Source: Viscum album (Eukaryota > Streptophyta > Magnoliopsida > Santalales > Viscaceae). Taken from it: a stretch of 64,000 nucleotides of DNA. Position 1 is the stretch's first letter. Each line of letters opens with the position of its first letter. The notes beneath the pieces are model-generated. The model saw only the letters and a list, made by a program, of their open reading frames with translations, had not been told where the DNA came from and ran no database searches. Both the position numbers and the translations under genes were made by a program. Location of the stretch: contig OY728142.1 of the NCBI GenBank assembly GCA_963277665.1, positions 7,454,001-7,518,000 on the forward strand. The letters run 5' to 3'. Below, one piece after another: positions 10,560 to 22,145 of this stretch.

Positions 10560-11855
10560 TCAGAGGACGTACCATGGTACCAGTATCACTTCAGGAGGAA
10601 GTATTGAGGGAGTTCAACACATCCCATCAAGTGGTACATTCAGGAGTGGCAAAGATGTACTAGGATATCCGACGATAGCACTGGTGGATGAGAATGAAGA
10701 TAACAATAGCAGAGTTTGTCTCTTAGTTCCTCACTTGTCAGCAAGTGAAGGCAGAGAATTAGGTACCAGTAGGTTTGGTTCAACCTTTAGAGGTCCCAGA
10801 GTGGAAGTGGGACGGGATATCCATGGAATTAATGACAGGACTTCCACGTACATCCATGGGTCATGACTCGATTTGGGTGATCGTCGACCAACTCACCAAG
10901 TCGGCCCACTTCCTACCGATCAGATAGCAGGGTTCAGTAGAGATCTTGGGATACCTATATGTGTATAATATTGTACGACAATATGGAGTACCATCGATGA
11001 TTATATCTGATCATGATGCACATTTTACTTCTCGGCTATGGAAGGGGTTGCAGGAGGCTTTCAGGATGCAGCTTTGTTTGAGAACTGCCTTCCATCCTCA
11101 GACGAATGGTCAGACTGAGCGGACCATACATACCCTTGAGGACATACTGCGTGCTTGCGTTCTTGACTTCGGTCACAACTCAGAGGATCACTTTCCTTTG
11201 GTGTAGTTTTCATACAACAACAACTATCACTCCACCATTGGGATGGAACCTTTTGAGGCATTGTACGAGCGACCTTGCAGATCATCTTTGTGTTGGACTG
11301 ACCCAGGGGAGTCAGCACTAGTGGGACCAGAGATGGTATAGGCTACCACAGAGAAAGTGTAGATCATCTAGGAGCGAATGGAGACTGCACATAGTAGGAA
11401 AAAATCTTATACCAATAGGAGGCGGGGACCTTTAGAGTTCGAGTATAGAGACCACGTCTTTCTATAGGTCTCACCCCAACGAGGTTTACAGAGATTTGGC
11501 TAAGGCGGAAAGTTATCTCCAAGATTCATCGGACCCTTCCAGATCCTCAGTAGATTTTGAGAGGTGGATTAGTGCTTAGCTCTTCCACCTCAGTTGAACC
11601 GGGTGCACAACATCTCCAATGTATCCCAACTGAGAAGATATGTGCACGATACATCTCACATCATCGACCACGATGAGCTGGACATCGACAATGGAGAGAA
11701 TTTTACGGAGGTTCCAATGGAGATTGAGGATCGACAAGAGTGGGTCCTTCATGGGTGGTCGATACCTTTGGTGTGTGTTCGTTGGAAGCACGAGAACCTC
11801 CAGGAGATCACATGGGAGTGGGAGGATCACATATATGCATAGTACCCCCACTTGT
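10560..11855 (+). pseudogene. G2 integrase and chromodomain-like tail relic
   Basis: Zinc-binding remnants (HQVVHSGVAKMY near 10628 and LTCQQVKAE near 10733, with one cysteine lost) are followed by the DDE core: first Asp in WDGISMEL (about 10811), second in IISDHDAHFTS (about 11009), and the Glu in HPQTNGQTER (about 11094-11125). The open piece 10946-11206 carries the last two. A final open piece (11594-11842) has NVSQLRRYVHD, a linker, then SIPLVCVRWKHENLQEITWEWED, matching the C-terminal chromodomain-type motif of Tekay-like chromoviruses. In-frame stops elsewhere make it non-functional. Confidence 0.9.
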
Positions 11856-11895
11856 TTTCCTAGTTTTGAGTTGTGGATTATGGGGACGTAAATCC

Positions 11896-11910
11896 CTGAG
11901 GTGGGGAAAA
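11896..11910 (+). other. G2 polypurine tract
   Basis: CTGAGGTGGGGAAAA immediately precedes the LTR terminus TGTAAAGACTCG. A GGGGACGTAAAT stretch, typical of the end of plant gypsy pol, lies just upstream. It fixes the start of the 3' LTR. Confidence 0.85.
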
Positions 11911-12267
11911 TGTAAAGACTCGAAATTTACATGTATTTTTTTTAAATATATGGTAATTTTAAGAGTCCGTGAAAATTGACAGCGCATGATTCCAAGGCCC
12001 GGAGTTCCTGAAATGAATTTATGAACTTTTTTTTAGGTACATTCAGTAAACGTACAAGCAGGTTTTTTTGTAACTTTTGAACCGGTGATCGTAATTGAAA
12101 TCCGAGGGCACCGTTGAACTCGTAGCACCGATATTCACTTAAGGGGACCTTCACCTCAACTGAAGTAGGTTGAGGGTTGAATTTATCTTTTCACATTTTC
12201 ATGTAAGAATAGAATAAAAATAAAATTGTGTAACATTTTTTTATTTGAAACTCCTTTTGGATGTTGA

Positions 12268-12390
12268 GAGGTGGGGACCACCAGAATTAAACCTCCCCGT
12301 GAGGTTATGGAGGTGGGGACCCCCAAACCCAAAACCTCCCATGATAGGTTATGGTGGTGGGGACCAACAAAGAATAAAACCCCTTTGAAC
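12268..12390. repeat. Three-unit 42-44-bp tandem repeat in the G2 LTR
   Basis: Units begin GAGGTGGGGACC at 12268, GAGGTGGGGACC at 12310 and GTGGTGGGGACC at 12354. Each is followed by an A-rich stretch and then a run of ACCTCCC or ACCCC. No coding content is seen. Confidence 0.75.
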
Positions 12391-13059
12391 TCTCTATTAA
12401 TGGGGAGAAACCTCTTAGGCTCCCCACTTAATTATTACAACAATACTCTTTAATTAATTAAGTCAACCCATCAATTAATTAATTAAGTTTTTCTGAAATT
12501 ATGACAAAAAAAATAATAGATAACTTGTTCTATTATGTGGGATACCTTTTGATTTAGTGGAATTGGGGAGAGGAGAACTATTTGGAGAAATCTCTCCAAC
12601 GAAGAACATCACCTCCCAATGAAGAACAACCACTAGAGATCGTAGAATGAGGAAACTGACCCCGAGCCGGATCAGAAGCACCTTGTGGAGGAAACTAATG
12701 TAGGATGTCTTCAATCGATGACCATCCTTCCCTCCTCATCGACGTCAACAAATGAACGAGGTATAGGTTTAATTGTGTATGATTATATTCCCATGTTCTT
12801 ATCATCTAAAACAAAGAATGAATATCAACTCTCCAACTAGTTGATCCGCGGATGACTTCTTTGCAGGTTTGGGAATAATCATTGCAGGAGGTTATTGGGT
12901 TTGACTTTCTTAATTCAAGATTTTGTTGAGCCTCTTGCTACCGATTTAAAGCAAAGGGTGCGGACCAAACAAACATGGCCCGACCCCTCTGCTGTTCTTC
13001 TGGAATGGGGTACACTTCGTGACGGAAGAAGGAAACATTGAGCCATGATGATGAATGAA

Positions 13060-13545
13060 TGATGTGGACAACACATCTCCGACCGCGACAAAGATGACGA
13101 ACAAAGGGCGGCTGGTCAAGCTAGCCACCGGTGAAGGCACGACGCTCCGCCACCCCACGGCCTCTGCCATCCACAACATCACCACCCGCGGTCTCCACCG
13201 TCCGCAACATAGCTGTCTGTGGCCCCGCTGCTCGCAGCCTCGACGTGCCGCCCCACGACCATGCCGCCCTCATGGCCCCGCGACCTCACTGTGCCTCCCC
13301 ACGACCTCGCTACCCCGCGACCTCGCTGCCCCGCGGCCTCGCTGCCCCCAGGGCCCCACGACCTGCCGCGCCACCCCGCTGTCACATTGTCCCACAACCA
13401 CCCACATCCTCCTCGCGGCCCTCTGTGCCTACGACACTTGCCGGGCCACCCAACGTGGGCTGGGCCGCCCAGTACGGGCCGACCTGGATCCAGCGGGTCG
13501 GGCCGGGTTGACCCAAACCCACTTCAACCCACTTTCACTCTTTTG
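13060..13545. other. CpG-rich island inside the G2 LTR
   Basis: About 480 bases with strikingly high G+C and many CpG dinucleotides, against an AT-rich surround. It contains three to four tandem units of about 18 bases with the core CCCCGCGACCTCGCTG near 13290-13350. All three plus-strand frames and one minus-strand frame stay open for long stretches, but the translations are low-complexity P/R/A/T-rich and the openness follows from the lack of A+T. It could be an LTR promoter region or captured foreign DNA. The 5' LTR cannot decide this because that part is outside the window. Confidence 0.55.
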
Positions 13546-13911
13546 ACCATAACTTTGGAACCTGACGTCCGTTTGATGAACCATCTGTGGCACTAGAAAA
13601 ACTAGAGAGAGATGGTCCCTTTTGTTTACCCCACTGGAGACTTGGATAAATTTGGTGAATGGTCGGGTTGGATCGAGCACGAATCCAACTGGACCCTTGG
13701 GACTAAAAGGCTAATAACTCATAGACCGGATGTCCGAATGAAGCGCCGTCTATTGCATTGAGACCCCTATGATGTGGTGTTCATTTGGGTTACTTATTAG
13801 TGGGACTTCATGGAAGTTTGAGTGTCAATAAATGGATTGAGGATCATACTATCTCAGAGATGAGAAAACATAGTGTGGGAACCTAGTAGTTGGTTGTGAC
13901 GTGAAGAATGA

Positions 13912-14397
13912 AGAGTGATCTTGTGTGGGTCAGCACTTAGAGTGATCCTATGTGGGTCAGAACCTAGAGAGATCCTATATGGGTTAGCACCTAGAGAGAT
14001 CCTGTGTGGGTCAACACTTAGAGCGATCTTGTGTGGGTCAACACCGAGTGATCCTGTGTGGGTTAGCACCTAGAGCAATCCTATATGGGTCAACACTTAG
14101 AGCGATCCTGTGTGGGTCAACACCGAGTGATACTGTGTGGGTCAGCACCTAGAGTGATCCTGTGTGGGTCAGGACTTAGAGCGATCCTATGTGTGTCAAC
14201 ACCTAGAGAGATCCTGTGTGGGTCAGCACTTAGAGCGATCCTGTGCGGGTCAACACTGAGTGATCTTGTGTGGGTCAGCACCTAGAGAAATCTTGTATGG
14301 GTCAGCACTTAGACCGATCCTATGTGGGTCATCACCTAGAGAGATCCTGTGTGGGTCAACACCGAGAAATCCAATGTGGGTCAGAAGTAGAGCCGCT
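13912..14397. repeat. 18-unit minisatellite in the G2 LTR
   Basis: About 18 units of 23 to 27 bases with the core GATCCTGTGTGGGTCAGCAC and variants ending ACACCGAGT, ACTTAGAGC or ACCTAGAGA. Long and short unit types partly alternate, which suggests duplication of composite blocks. The 5' LTR shows the last few units at 6148-6215 before G1 interrupts it. Two ORFs (13854-14069 minus, 14085-14285 plus) are read-throughs of the repeat and are not genes. Confidence 0.93.
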
Positions 14398-15237
14398 TAG
14401 TAGATTAAGATGATTCAGTAGTTACATCTAATCATCTCTACTACTGTACTTAAGTTATACCTGGTGTGAGCTGATTTTGTACCGATGTGTTACTTTCTTT
14501 TTTGGTAATACCTTGGTGGTATTCTTATCTGTGGCGTACATGTGTGGTACTTGCCTTTGTGATTTCCCTTCCTTTGTGGAACAATTGAGCTTTGGGATTT
14601 GAGTTGGACTCTGTCATTTTCCTCATGATTGAGATGAGTTTACTTGATAACTTAGGTATATGTATGGGAATATACCTAAGTAGGGTTGTCAGCTGATTTC
14701 ATGTTTTTTGGTTTATCCTTGGTGGATTTTGTGAGACCTTTAGGGTCTCGGGGTCCCTACTGAGTATCTTTATACTCACCCCTACACGGGCTATGCCCGC
14801 ACTTCGTTGTGTTTGGTGCAGATGACAGACAACGCTGACTGAGGATGAGGGTACCAGGGATGGAGGCGGCTTGGAGGTGGAATTAGACAAGGCATACTGT
14901 AGAGATGACTGATTAAGAGCTATACCTACCCTTCAGGTAAGATCCTTGATGGGTGTTCATAGGAGCTGTTCCAGTTTACTTGTACTTTTAGTTTCTTGAA
15001 CTTTTCAGTTGGGCTTGTATTCTAGCCCCTTTTACTTACTGTACTCACTCTATTTACTATTCAGTTTACTATATTTACTATCTTACCATGTGCTTGGTTA
15101 TGTTTGTTTATAGGTTATATAGGCAATGCCTTCCCAGTTTTAGGGAATACGCCTTTGGTGCTAGTCGCCAGCCCCTAGTCTATGGAAGGCTGGCTTAGGG
15201 TAGTCACGGCATGGGCCCCGGGGGATGGGTCGTGACT

Positions 15238-16419
15238 TATTAGATTGGAGGGTATTAATAGTACTAAATATATTATGAAAGTATGGTATTCTATTGATTA
15301 TGAATAAAATAAGTACCATTTAAAATAAAAATAATAGTTTTCTAAAAAACTGTATTTTTCTAAAAGACGGTTTAGTGTCGCTTTGCGTACATAATTTAAC
15401 ATCAATTCATAATAATTTTAGAAAATTTATTTTATAAAATTAAATTCATTTTTTAAATAATAATCTAAAAATTATCTTAGGGTAAATTTTTAGAATTTTT
15501 CTGAAATATTTCATTTTTCGATGAATAATGAAAAATACTGAATTTTAATCAAAAACTGCATTTTCATTTAAATAATTTATAATGTTAAACTATATTTTTA
15601 ATTAGTTTTAAAGTAAAATTAGATAAATTATATGTAAATTAATACATTTTATTTCATTTTAATCATTTTAATATTTAATTTTTATTTAAAAACATTGTAA
15701 ACTTTTGAACATTTTCACTTTAAAAACCCGCTTCTCATCATGTCTGCGGGATAAATTCTAAAATAAATTTCACCACTTTGGTGAATTGAATTTAGAAAAT
15801 TTATTCCATATTTTTAATAATAATTTATAATTTCTAATAATTTCATATTAACTTTTTCCCAAAATTAATGGTGGAAAAAATAATAATTAATTACCGTAGT
15901 TAAGGTAAAAATGTATTTATAGTGGGGGTTAATCTAATATGATAAGGGTTAAAAATGACCTACCAACTTTTCAAAAACCAATTTTATGGATATATTTCGA
16001 CATTATATCTTTTTTATTTCGATAATTACTAATTTTGGAGGCTTGTGTCATGTTAAAAACATGGGTATGATTTAATCTTTTCAAAAATATTTCAAGTGTT
16101 CCACTCACCTCACATATAAATGGTCACCCCCTTTCCTCTATTCCTCACACATTAAAACCGATTTTTTTATAAAATAACTACCCAAATAACTTCAAAACAT
16201 CCTTAATATAATTATATAAGACTTATTTTTTTTAGAAATCCAAACAATGAATAATTTGGTGAAAAACTAAGGAGGATACTCGAAGAAGAGGTAACGTTCT
16301 TCAACATGAGTTTTTATTTTATTTCTTCCTCCACCTCCTTTAATTAATATTAAACCATGATGATATAATAAACTCAGTATATTACATATACTGAGAGGTT
16401 TTTATGATAATTTAGTGAC
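15238..16419. other. AT-rich LTR-like DNA, no gene seen
   Basis: Flank of G2. No ORF with a recognisable family, no RNA gene. The stretch around 16090-16300 (TATAAATGGTCACCCCC, then a pyrimidine-rich block and a purine-rich A-tract) resembles the promoter-to-leader stretch of the other old gypsy LTRs in the window. It may be the first half of a degenerate plus-strand LTR ending near 19525; this is inference. Confidence 0.4.
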
Positions 16420-17210
16420 CAAAAACCACCTACACTTCCGTTAAATGTGTTATGAAATCATCATTCGTGTGTACGGTGGACTACCGCCTCATGAACCGAT
16501 GTTATTCGTTTTTCAATTAACACATATCATCGTTGGGTGTGATGATGGATATAAATTATATATAATATATTTATAATATAATTATGATTTTGTGTTATTT
16601 ATATAATATATATCTTTTTTTTACTTTCCATTCCATAGGGGATAGGATAATATCGCTCTTGTATACGACAGACTACCACCTCATGAAGCGATGTGATTCG
16701 TCTCTCACTAACACTTTACATGGAATGTAATATGGTTAAATTTAATCAAAATATTTCATATAAATGAATTAAATATTATATTAATAAAATAATTATGATT
16801 CTTAAAATATAATATTCTTTCTTACATTTTCACTCACTTAAATATGATAACATTGTTCGTGTACATGTGGACTCCCGCCTTCACGAAGCGGTGTGACTCT
16901 ATTTTCATCACCAGACCACATGGATGATGTATATAAGTATATATAAAGAAATAATATTGTATATATGATATTATTATCATTATTTAAATATAAAATATTA
17001 CTTACCCCCTTTCCATAATGATTGGTGAAAAATGGAAACGTTATTTATGCATACGTATGATCTACCATCTCGTTGATCATAACATACTTCATTTTTCACA
17101 ACCATATTTCATGATTGGATTTAAAAGTCTAATTTATCTATAAATATGATAATTATTTAATTATTATTATCCTCTATATGATAAAAATATATAATATGTG
17201 CAATAACTAG
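16420..17210. repeat. Four-unit tandem repeat, about 190-bp period
   Basis: An anchor segment recurs at 16461, 16651, 16851 and 17040, spacing 190, 200 and 189 bases. Each copy has the pattern TCGTGT or TTGTAT, GTAC or ATAC, GGACTACCGCCTCATGAA or a close variant, then GATGTGATTCG-like text. A dinucleotide-rich ATATAA tail closes each unit, and TTCCAT precedes units 2 and 4. Copy 4 is the most diverged. Together with the surrounding AT-rich DNA this is probably an internal array of a degenerate LTR. Confidence 0.75.
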
Positions 17211-18827
17211 ATCTTTCATGATGAAAGACACATGAGAAAATTAGGCAATTAACACCTGAAACAATGAGAATAATGAAATATTATTAATAAAAGAGTGAGA
17301 ATATGTTATAAAGGGGTAATATATGATATTATAAATATTAATATGTTTTTTTAATAAGTTAATAATATGTTTTAAAAAACTATACATGAGGTTAAATCAT
17401 ATTCAACCAAAATGAAATGCAAGGTAAGGGATTTCATCTCAATTTCATTTTATTGAGGAATATTGTAATGTTATGCACCTAGTTTCTTTTATATGATGTA
17501 TATAATACCAAAGTGACTTGTAATATCATGAATAATTCATTATTCATGGTATTTTAAGCTTTAATTTTAATTATTTAATCTAAGGGTATTTGATTTAAAA
17601 GTTACAAAGTGGTAAATAATTTCATGACTCAATTATTTTTCCTTAGGTTATATTAATTATTCACTCTATTTGATATTATAAGGTTATATGTGTAATGAAT
17701 ATTGATCATATTATGTTATATTTAAAATTATTATTTTTTGTGTATTTACAGATGATACACATAGTCTTTTCATTGATTAATTCTCACTTCAAAGTTATGA
17801 TCTTTTTGAGGGTTTATTTAACAATATTATTCTAATCAAAATTATTTATACTTTTATTTTCATTAAAGGAAATTATTTGATCATTATATAATAAAACAAT
17901 TTAGTTTTATCCTCATCTTTTTATTCATTATAATGTTAAGTAATTGTAATATTTTTAAATTTTTGGTTCTTAAAATAATTAAGAATTTTTTTAAGAAAAT
18001 CCAACTTAATTTTTCTCATTGGTTAGAAATATGGTTTCTAACAAAACCAAGTTTTCAATTTTTTTTTCAATTTTTTTTTTAAAATTTTCCAAATGAGTTA
18101 TTAAATAAATTTTTACCCATTTTTTACTTTTTATTTTTTTTAAATTAATATTCATTTCATTTAAAAATAATACCCGTTTGGATTTTACCAAAAAAGTGAA
18201 AGGAATATTTATTTTAACATTTACAACATGAGTGGAATTTCAAGATGTCATGACCAAAACATTTTTTTAAAGGCTCATTCATAATTTTAAAATATTATTT
18301 TTAAATAAAAGTATCATTAATATTTTTTATGAACTTTTTAAAAAAAAATTATTTTATAAATGAAAAGGATATTTTCCTCAAGAATGTTTTTAAATATCCT
18401 TTTATGGTATTTATATTAATGAATGAAAACAACCCCTTATTATTAATTCTATGGGTATATGTCATATTTATTCCATCATTATTATTCCTATGGATGGTTT
18501 ATGATTATTTTGACCAAGGATATTATTTAAATTCACTTCCTTGATTTTTTTATAGCCAATAAATTTCCCTTGAAATGTTCACTTTACTGTGATCATTGGG
18601 CATTAAATTTAACCTAAATATCCATATTATTTATCATGGATATGTTTATTTATTAAAATTTATATCATTTATACATATTGTGTTCTACATTTAAAGTTAC
18701 TTGCTTATCTGGGGAAATATTGATAAATATTTATCCTTTATTAAATACAGATATTTGATGTTAAGTCATATTTATTCCTAAATTAAATAAATTATTAAAT
18801 ATATTAGGAATGATTTGAACATACAAT
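17211..18827. other. AT-rich non-coding stretch
   Basis: Very A+T-rich, with long A and T runs near 17950-18340. Two short ORFs (18006-18191 minus and 18329-18544 plus) are lysine/phenylalanine-rich products of base composition. I see no gene, RNA or sharp repeat boundary. Confidence 0.4.
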
Positions 18828-19525
18828 GATGTGTGGTCCCTGAAATTATATATCCCCTCGATGCATCGATTGGTCTCATGACACAAATTAGCAGGCTAAA
18901 ATTAAATTAATTTCTATATATAGTTTTAAATCGTCTTGTGGAAGGTATTGATAGAAGAGGTATCATGTTCTTGAGACATGAAGTCAAATAATTAAGAATT
19001 TCATAAATTAAGAATTAAATTATTATTATCCATGATATTTTCACAATTATATTATCTCTATATGCATTTTGTTCTAAGATTATTGATAAAATAAAATGCG
19101 TTCTAATTTATTTACCTTTCTATATTGATTATTCCTTATCTATTCATGATGTAAAGTTATTTAAATGGAATGCATGTTTAGTAATTTACCTTACCATACT
19201 GATTATTATTTATTGATTCATGATATCTTATAATATACTTAACCCTTACAGAGCATTTTATCTTACCCTTATTTTATTTCCTTTCTCAAGAATCCATAAA
19301 GTAAACTATGTCTCATATGAAAAGATATACTAGATGAAATAAAGTTATTCTTGAAAAGAATTATGTTGTAATTTGTGTATTTAAATGTAATATGGGAATC
19401 ATGTATGTATATAGTTTAGTAAGACTAATAAACTATTAGGTTTTTTAGGATACGATTCCTTGTATCTTATGAAAATGTAATAATGTAGACACTGGCTCCG
19501 AGCCACTGGGGTCAAGGTCACTACA
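18828..19525 (+). repeat. Old gypsy-type LTR 3' portion, copy 1
   Basis: This segment has a direct-repeat relative at 32472-33085. The sharpest match is TGTGGTCCCTGAAATTATAT...CCTCGATGCATCGATTGGTC against GGTGGGACTTAAAATTAT...CCTCGATGTATCGGTAGGTC. Both then run through TCTTGGAAG-like text, a CTCAAG or CTAAGGT block and a GTATATATAGT...AGACTA block. It ends GGTCACTACA at 19525, a plausible plus-strand LTR terminus, followed by a weak PBS-like TTAATAGTGG. Age and drift keep confidence moderate. Confidence 0.55.
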
Positions 19526-20099
19526 TTAATAGTGGAATTTCAAAAAATACCTGAATATATTAAGAATAAACATGGTGGGTATACATTATATATTTAACTT
19601 ATATATATTAATCATCCTAAATCTTATTTATTATTATTATATACTAGATATACATTTTATATTTATGTGAATATGTAGAGACTCAAAATAGTATAGAGTT
19701 TATGAAAGGGGAAGTTGGTCTTCATGTTAGAAATAGGTTGTTATATTGGAGATGGTGATATAAAATATACATATACCCATTGGATTACTTATAAAACTTT
19801 AAATATATTATTATGTTCCATTTATAACAAAAAATATCATCTTAGTCCATTTATAGAGAAAATGAGCTTTTGAATTTTTAATTAAGTATAATTTTTGTTC
19901 ATTTAATCTAAATGATATGTTATATATATTTGGGTGTTTGATTAATGGTTTATATATTTTAGATATTGACAATAAAATATATATATATCCTATAAAATAA
20001 TAAAGTTAAGATTAATGATTCAAAATTCACTTTTCAATTATAACCTTGTACATATAAATGATAAGTGAATCTAAATAATCCATAAGAGCAGGTTATTGG

Positions 20100-20990
20100 A
20101 ATTGATTTATTATGAATCATTTTATACTTAAAAATAATGTTTATCATGATTTTTTTTTGAATATCCTTTTGAAGAAGAGAAATTTCTAGTGAGATATAGG
20201 ACCTAGTACATACAAATATTGTGGCCCAATGAGTACCCAAAAAAGATATAATCATAGACAATTCATAAGATTTTATAATGAATTTAGTAGATATAGTAAT
20301 GTTTTTTTAATGATAAAAATATTTTGAAATGTTCAAGGTGTTTAAAAGTGATGTAAAAACCAATTTATAAAAATTATTAAGATACTTGATCAAAATGAGA
20401 TAGTAAATACTTGGGCTAAAATTTTACTGATCATTTATGAAGGTATATTATTATATCACATATCTTTTATTTAGGAAAACCACAATGGAATGATGAATTT
20501 AGATAAAGAAATAAAACATTGTTATATATACTTCAATCTATGGTGATTCTAATGGAACTTAATATATTATTCTTGGATTATTTTATAGATACAACTACTT
20601 TCACTCTAAACTTTGTTACATAAAAGGGTACTCTAAAGATAACTTATAATATATGGACTGAGAAACATCCCAACTTGTCTTTTATGAATATTTAGGGATG
20701 CAAAGAACATATGAAAAATATTACTTCAAATAATACTGAAACAAGATTTGATAAGTGCATATTTTTTTGGTATACCAAGGACAAAATGAGATATTATTTT
20801 TATTATCCATTTGAGAAAAAATTATTTTCGACTCATACATACATACATACATGGGAGATTAAAGTTTCCATGAAATCAATGAGATTGAATAGGATATGTA
20901 TATATCATTGTTTTATTTTTTATCCACATATCACAATCATCACACATGAGTTATTTAGTATCACACATGATATAAAACATTGACCTAAGA
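20100..20990 (+). pseudogene. C1: Ty1/copia integrase relic
   Basis: Hidden in AT-rich DNA, the plus strand still spells a decayed copia integrase. Visible in order are YCGPMSTQKR near 20218 (the CGP motif before the DDE core), EFSRYSNVFLM near 20280, KNQFIKIIKILDQNE near 20360, PQWNDEFR-stop-RNKTLL near 20480, WTEKHPNLSFMNI-stop-GC near 20660, then FDKCIFFWYTKDKMRYYFYYPFEKKLFS up to about 20830. The last part lies in an open stretch (20711-20983). The motif order matches the Tork/Angela-type copia integrase C-terminus. Several stops and the loss of the GGEY box make it inactive. Flanking gag, RT and LTRs were not recognised. Confidence 0.8.
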
Positions 20991-21304
20991 AATTTTAAAT
21001 CCCAAGTTAAATATGTCACTATGATGCCCCATCTTGGGTCACATGATCCAGGTTTAGGGGAATCCACATAACCTCATGCATGCCTCCCCATATGCAAGAT
21101 ACCATTAACTAATGGAGATAGTCTAAGTGGAAATATGGGGAGACTATTCTCTCAGTAAAATATAATTAAATGATAGTGAACAAACATGAAAACAATAATC
21201 ATCATAGTAAATAGTTATTGAAAATACTTTTCATCACGTGAGAATGAGAAGTTGAAAAGGGAAATACCTCAAGAAAAAGATAAGTGAGAGTTATTAAGGA
21301 TAAC

Positions 21305-21480
21305 ATGCATTCACCTAGGTAGTCCCACACAAGTCCCAACTAGCATCAACACGTACCTACAGCTTGTGTGCCTAACATTAGCATGAAACTCTAGCTGGTG
21401 TGCCCCGCATCAACATGAAGGTCTAGCCTGTGCATCCAACATCACTATGTAGGCTGAAACATGCACACTCAAGAAACTCA
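21305..21480. repeat. About 35-bp tandem repeat, four to five units
   Basis: Imperfect units built from AGCATCAACACG, CTCTAGCTGGTGTGCC and their variants: CAACATGAAGGTCTAGCCTGTGCATCC and CACTATGTAGGCTGAAACATGCAC. It is comparable in place and style with the G2 LTR minisatellite. Confidence 0.6.
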
Positions 21481-21954
21481 TGCAGGTTACAACTACGTGA
21501 GAACTAGCGAGACACACTTTCATGATTTAACTCCTTTATTCAAGGTCCAAAAAATGCCTATGAATTGGAACCTTGGACTCCCAATTTGAGATGAATGGAA
21601 GTATAGAATAATCCCCATAGATATTATCACCCTATTCCTTCACCCAGGTCTTCATAACTTTTTAGGTAGATCTCTAATCCTTGAAAGAAGAGGAAACTCA
21701 GAAGTATAAGAGGATTAAAGTTCCCCTGGTATTTTAAATAGAAAACAACTATGCGACTCACTTCCCCTAGTCTGAGAGAACTAGGGTGAAGTCCCCTTCT
21801 CAAGACCAAAACTCGAGTTCCAGTCATCCAATAACACTTGAGGGTACCCTTATATCCAAGAGAAATCCCTTATCCAATTATTGTTTCAAAATTCGTCTAT
21901 TTCCCCAAATTCATCTCCAGATTTCCTGGTTCTAACCAATATAAAGAACCTTCA

Positions 21955-22145
21955 GTTCAATAAACCCTCACCTATGAAATTCACCTTCATCTTAGCCAAC
22001 CCTCACCTATGTGAGATAGTTTTATCTCTCCCAACCCTTATGTGAATTACCCACCTTCAGCTCTCCCATCCCTCATCCGCATGAACCACCTTTAGCCCAC
22101 TCATCCCTCACTTACATGATCCACACTTTAATCCCTATTTTATAC
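21955..22145. repeat. About 40-bp tandem repeat, five units
   Basis: Units share CCCTCACCTATG, then GAA or GAGA, then CCACCTTCAGC or CACCTTCATCTTAGC and CCA. They recur near 21965, 22003, 22040, 22070 and 22105. The repeat is non-coding. Confidence 0.55.

Larger units (their letters stand above)
6148..15237 (+). mobile_element. G2: Ty3/gypsy chromovirus (Tekay/Del-like), host of G1
   Basis: Plus-strand order: right part of the 5' LTR (6148 to about 7056), PBS (7061), gag (7339), protease, RT, RNase H, integrase, chromodomain-like tail, PPT (about 11896-11910) and a complete 3' LTR (11911 to about 15237). The left part of the 5' LTR is displaced out of the window by the G1 insertion. The domain order PR-RT-RH-IN-chromodomain and the C-terminal motif IPLVCVRWKHE...ITWEWED place it among chromoviruses. 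All coding parts are interrupted by many stops, so it is dead. The 3.3-kb LTR is unusually long for a plant LTR. Confidence 0.92.
11911..15237 (+). repeat. G2 3' LTR, complete (about 3.3 kb)
   Basis: Starts TGTAAAGACTCG after the PPT and ends near GGGTCGTGAC at about 15236, matching the 5' LTR end GAGTCGTGA. The terminal CA is not preserved, so the last one or two bases are uncertain. It contains three internal repeat blocks (listed separately) and a CpG-rich island. ORFs inside it, including one of 163 codons at 13055-13546, show no recognisable domain. Confidence 0.85.

Noticed and set aside
13055..13546. 163-codon ORF and overlapping ORFs in the CpG-rich block
   Set aside because: Low-complexity P/R/A/T-rich products open in several frames at once because of base composition; no domain recognised.
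14085..14285. ORF of 66 codons with repeated ILCGSA-like text
   Set aside because: It is the translation of the minisatellite; the opposite-strand ORF 13854-14069 has the same origin.
13912..14397. Regular repeats resembling a CRISPR array
   Set aside because: Units are contiguous 23-27-base tandem repeats without unique spacers, inside a plant LTR.
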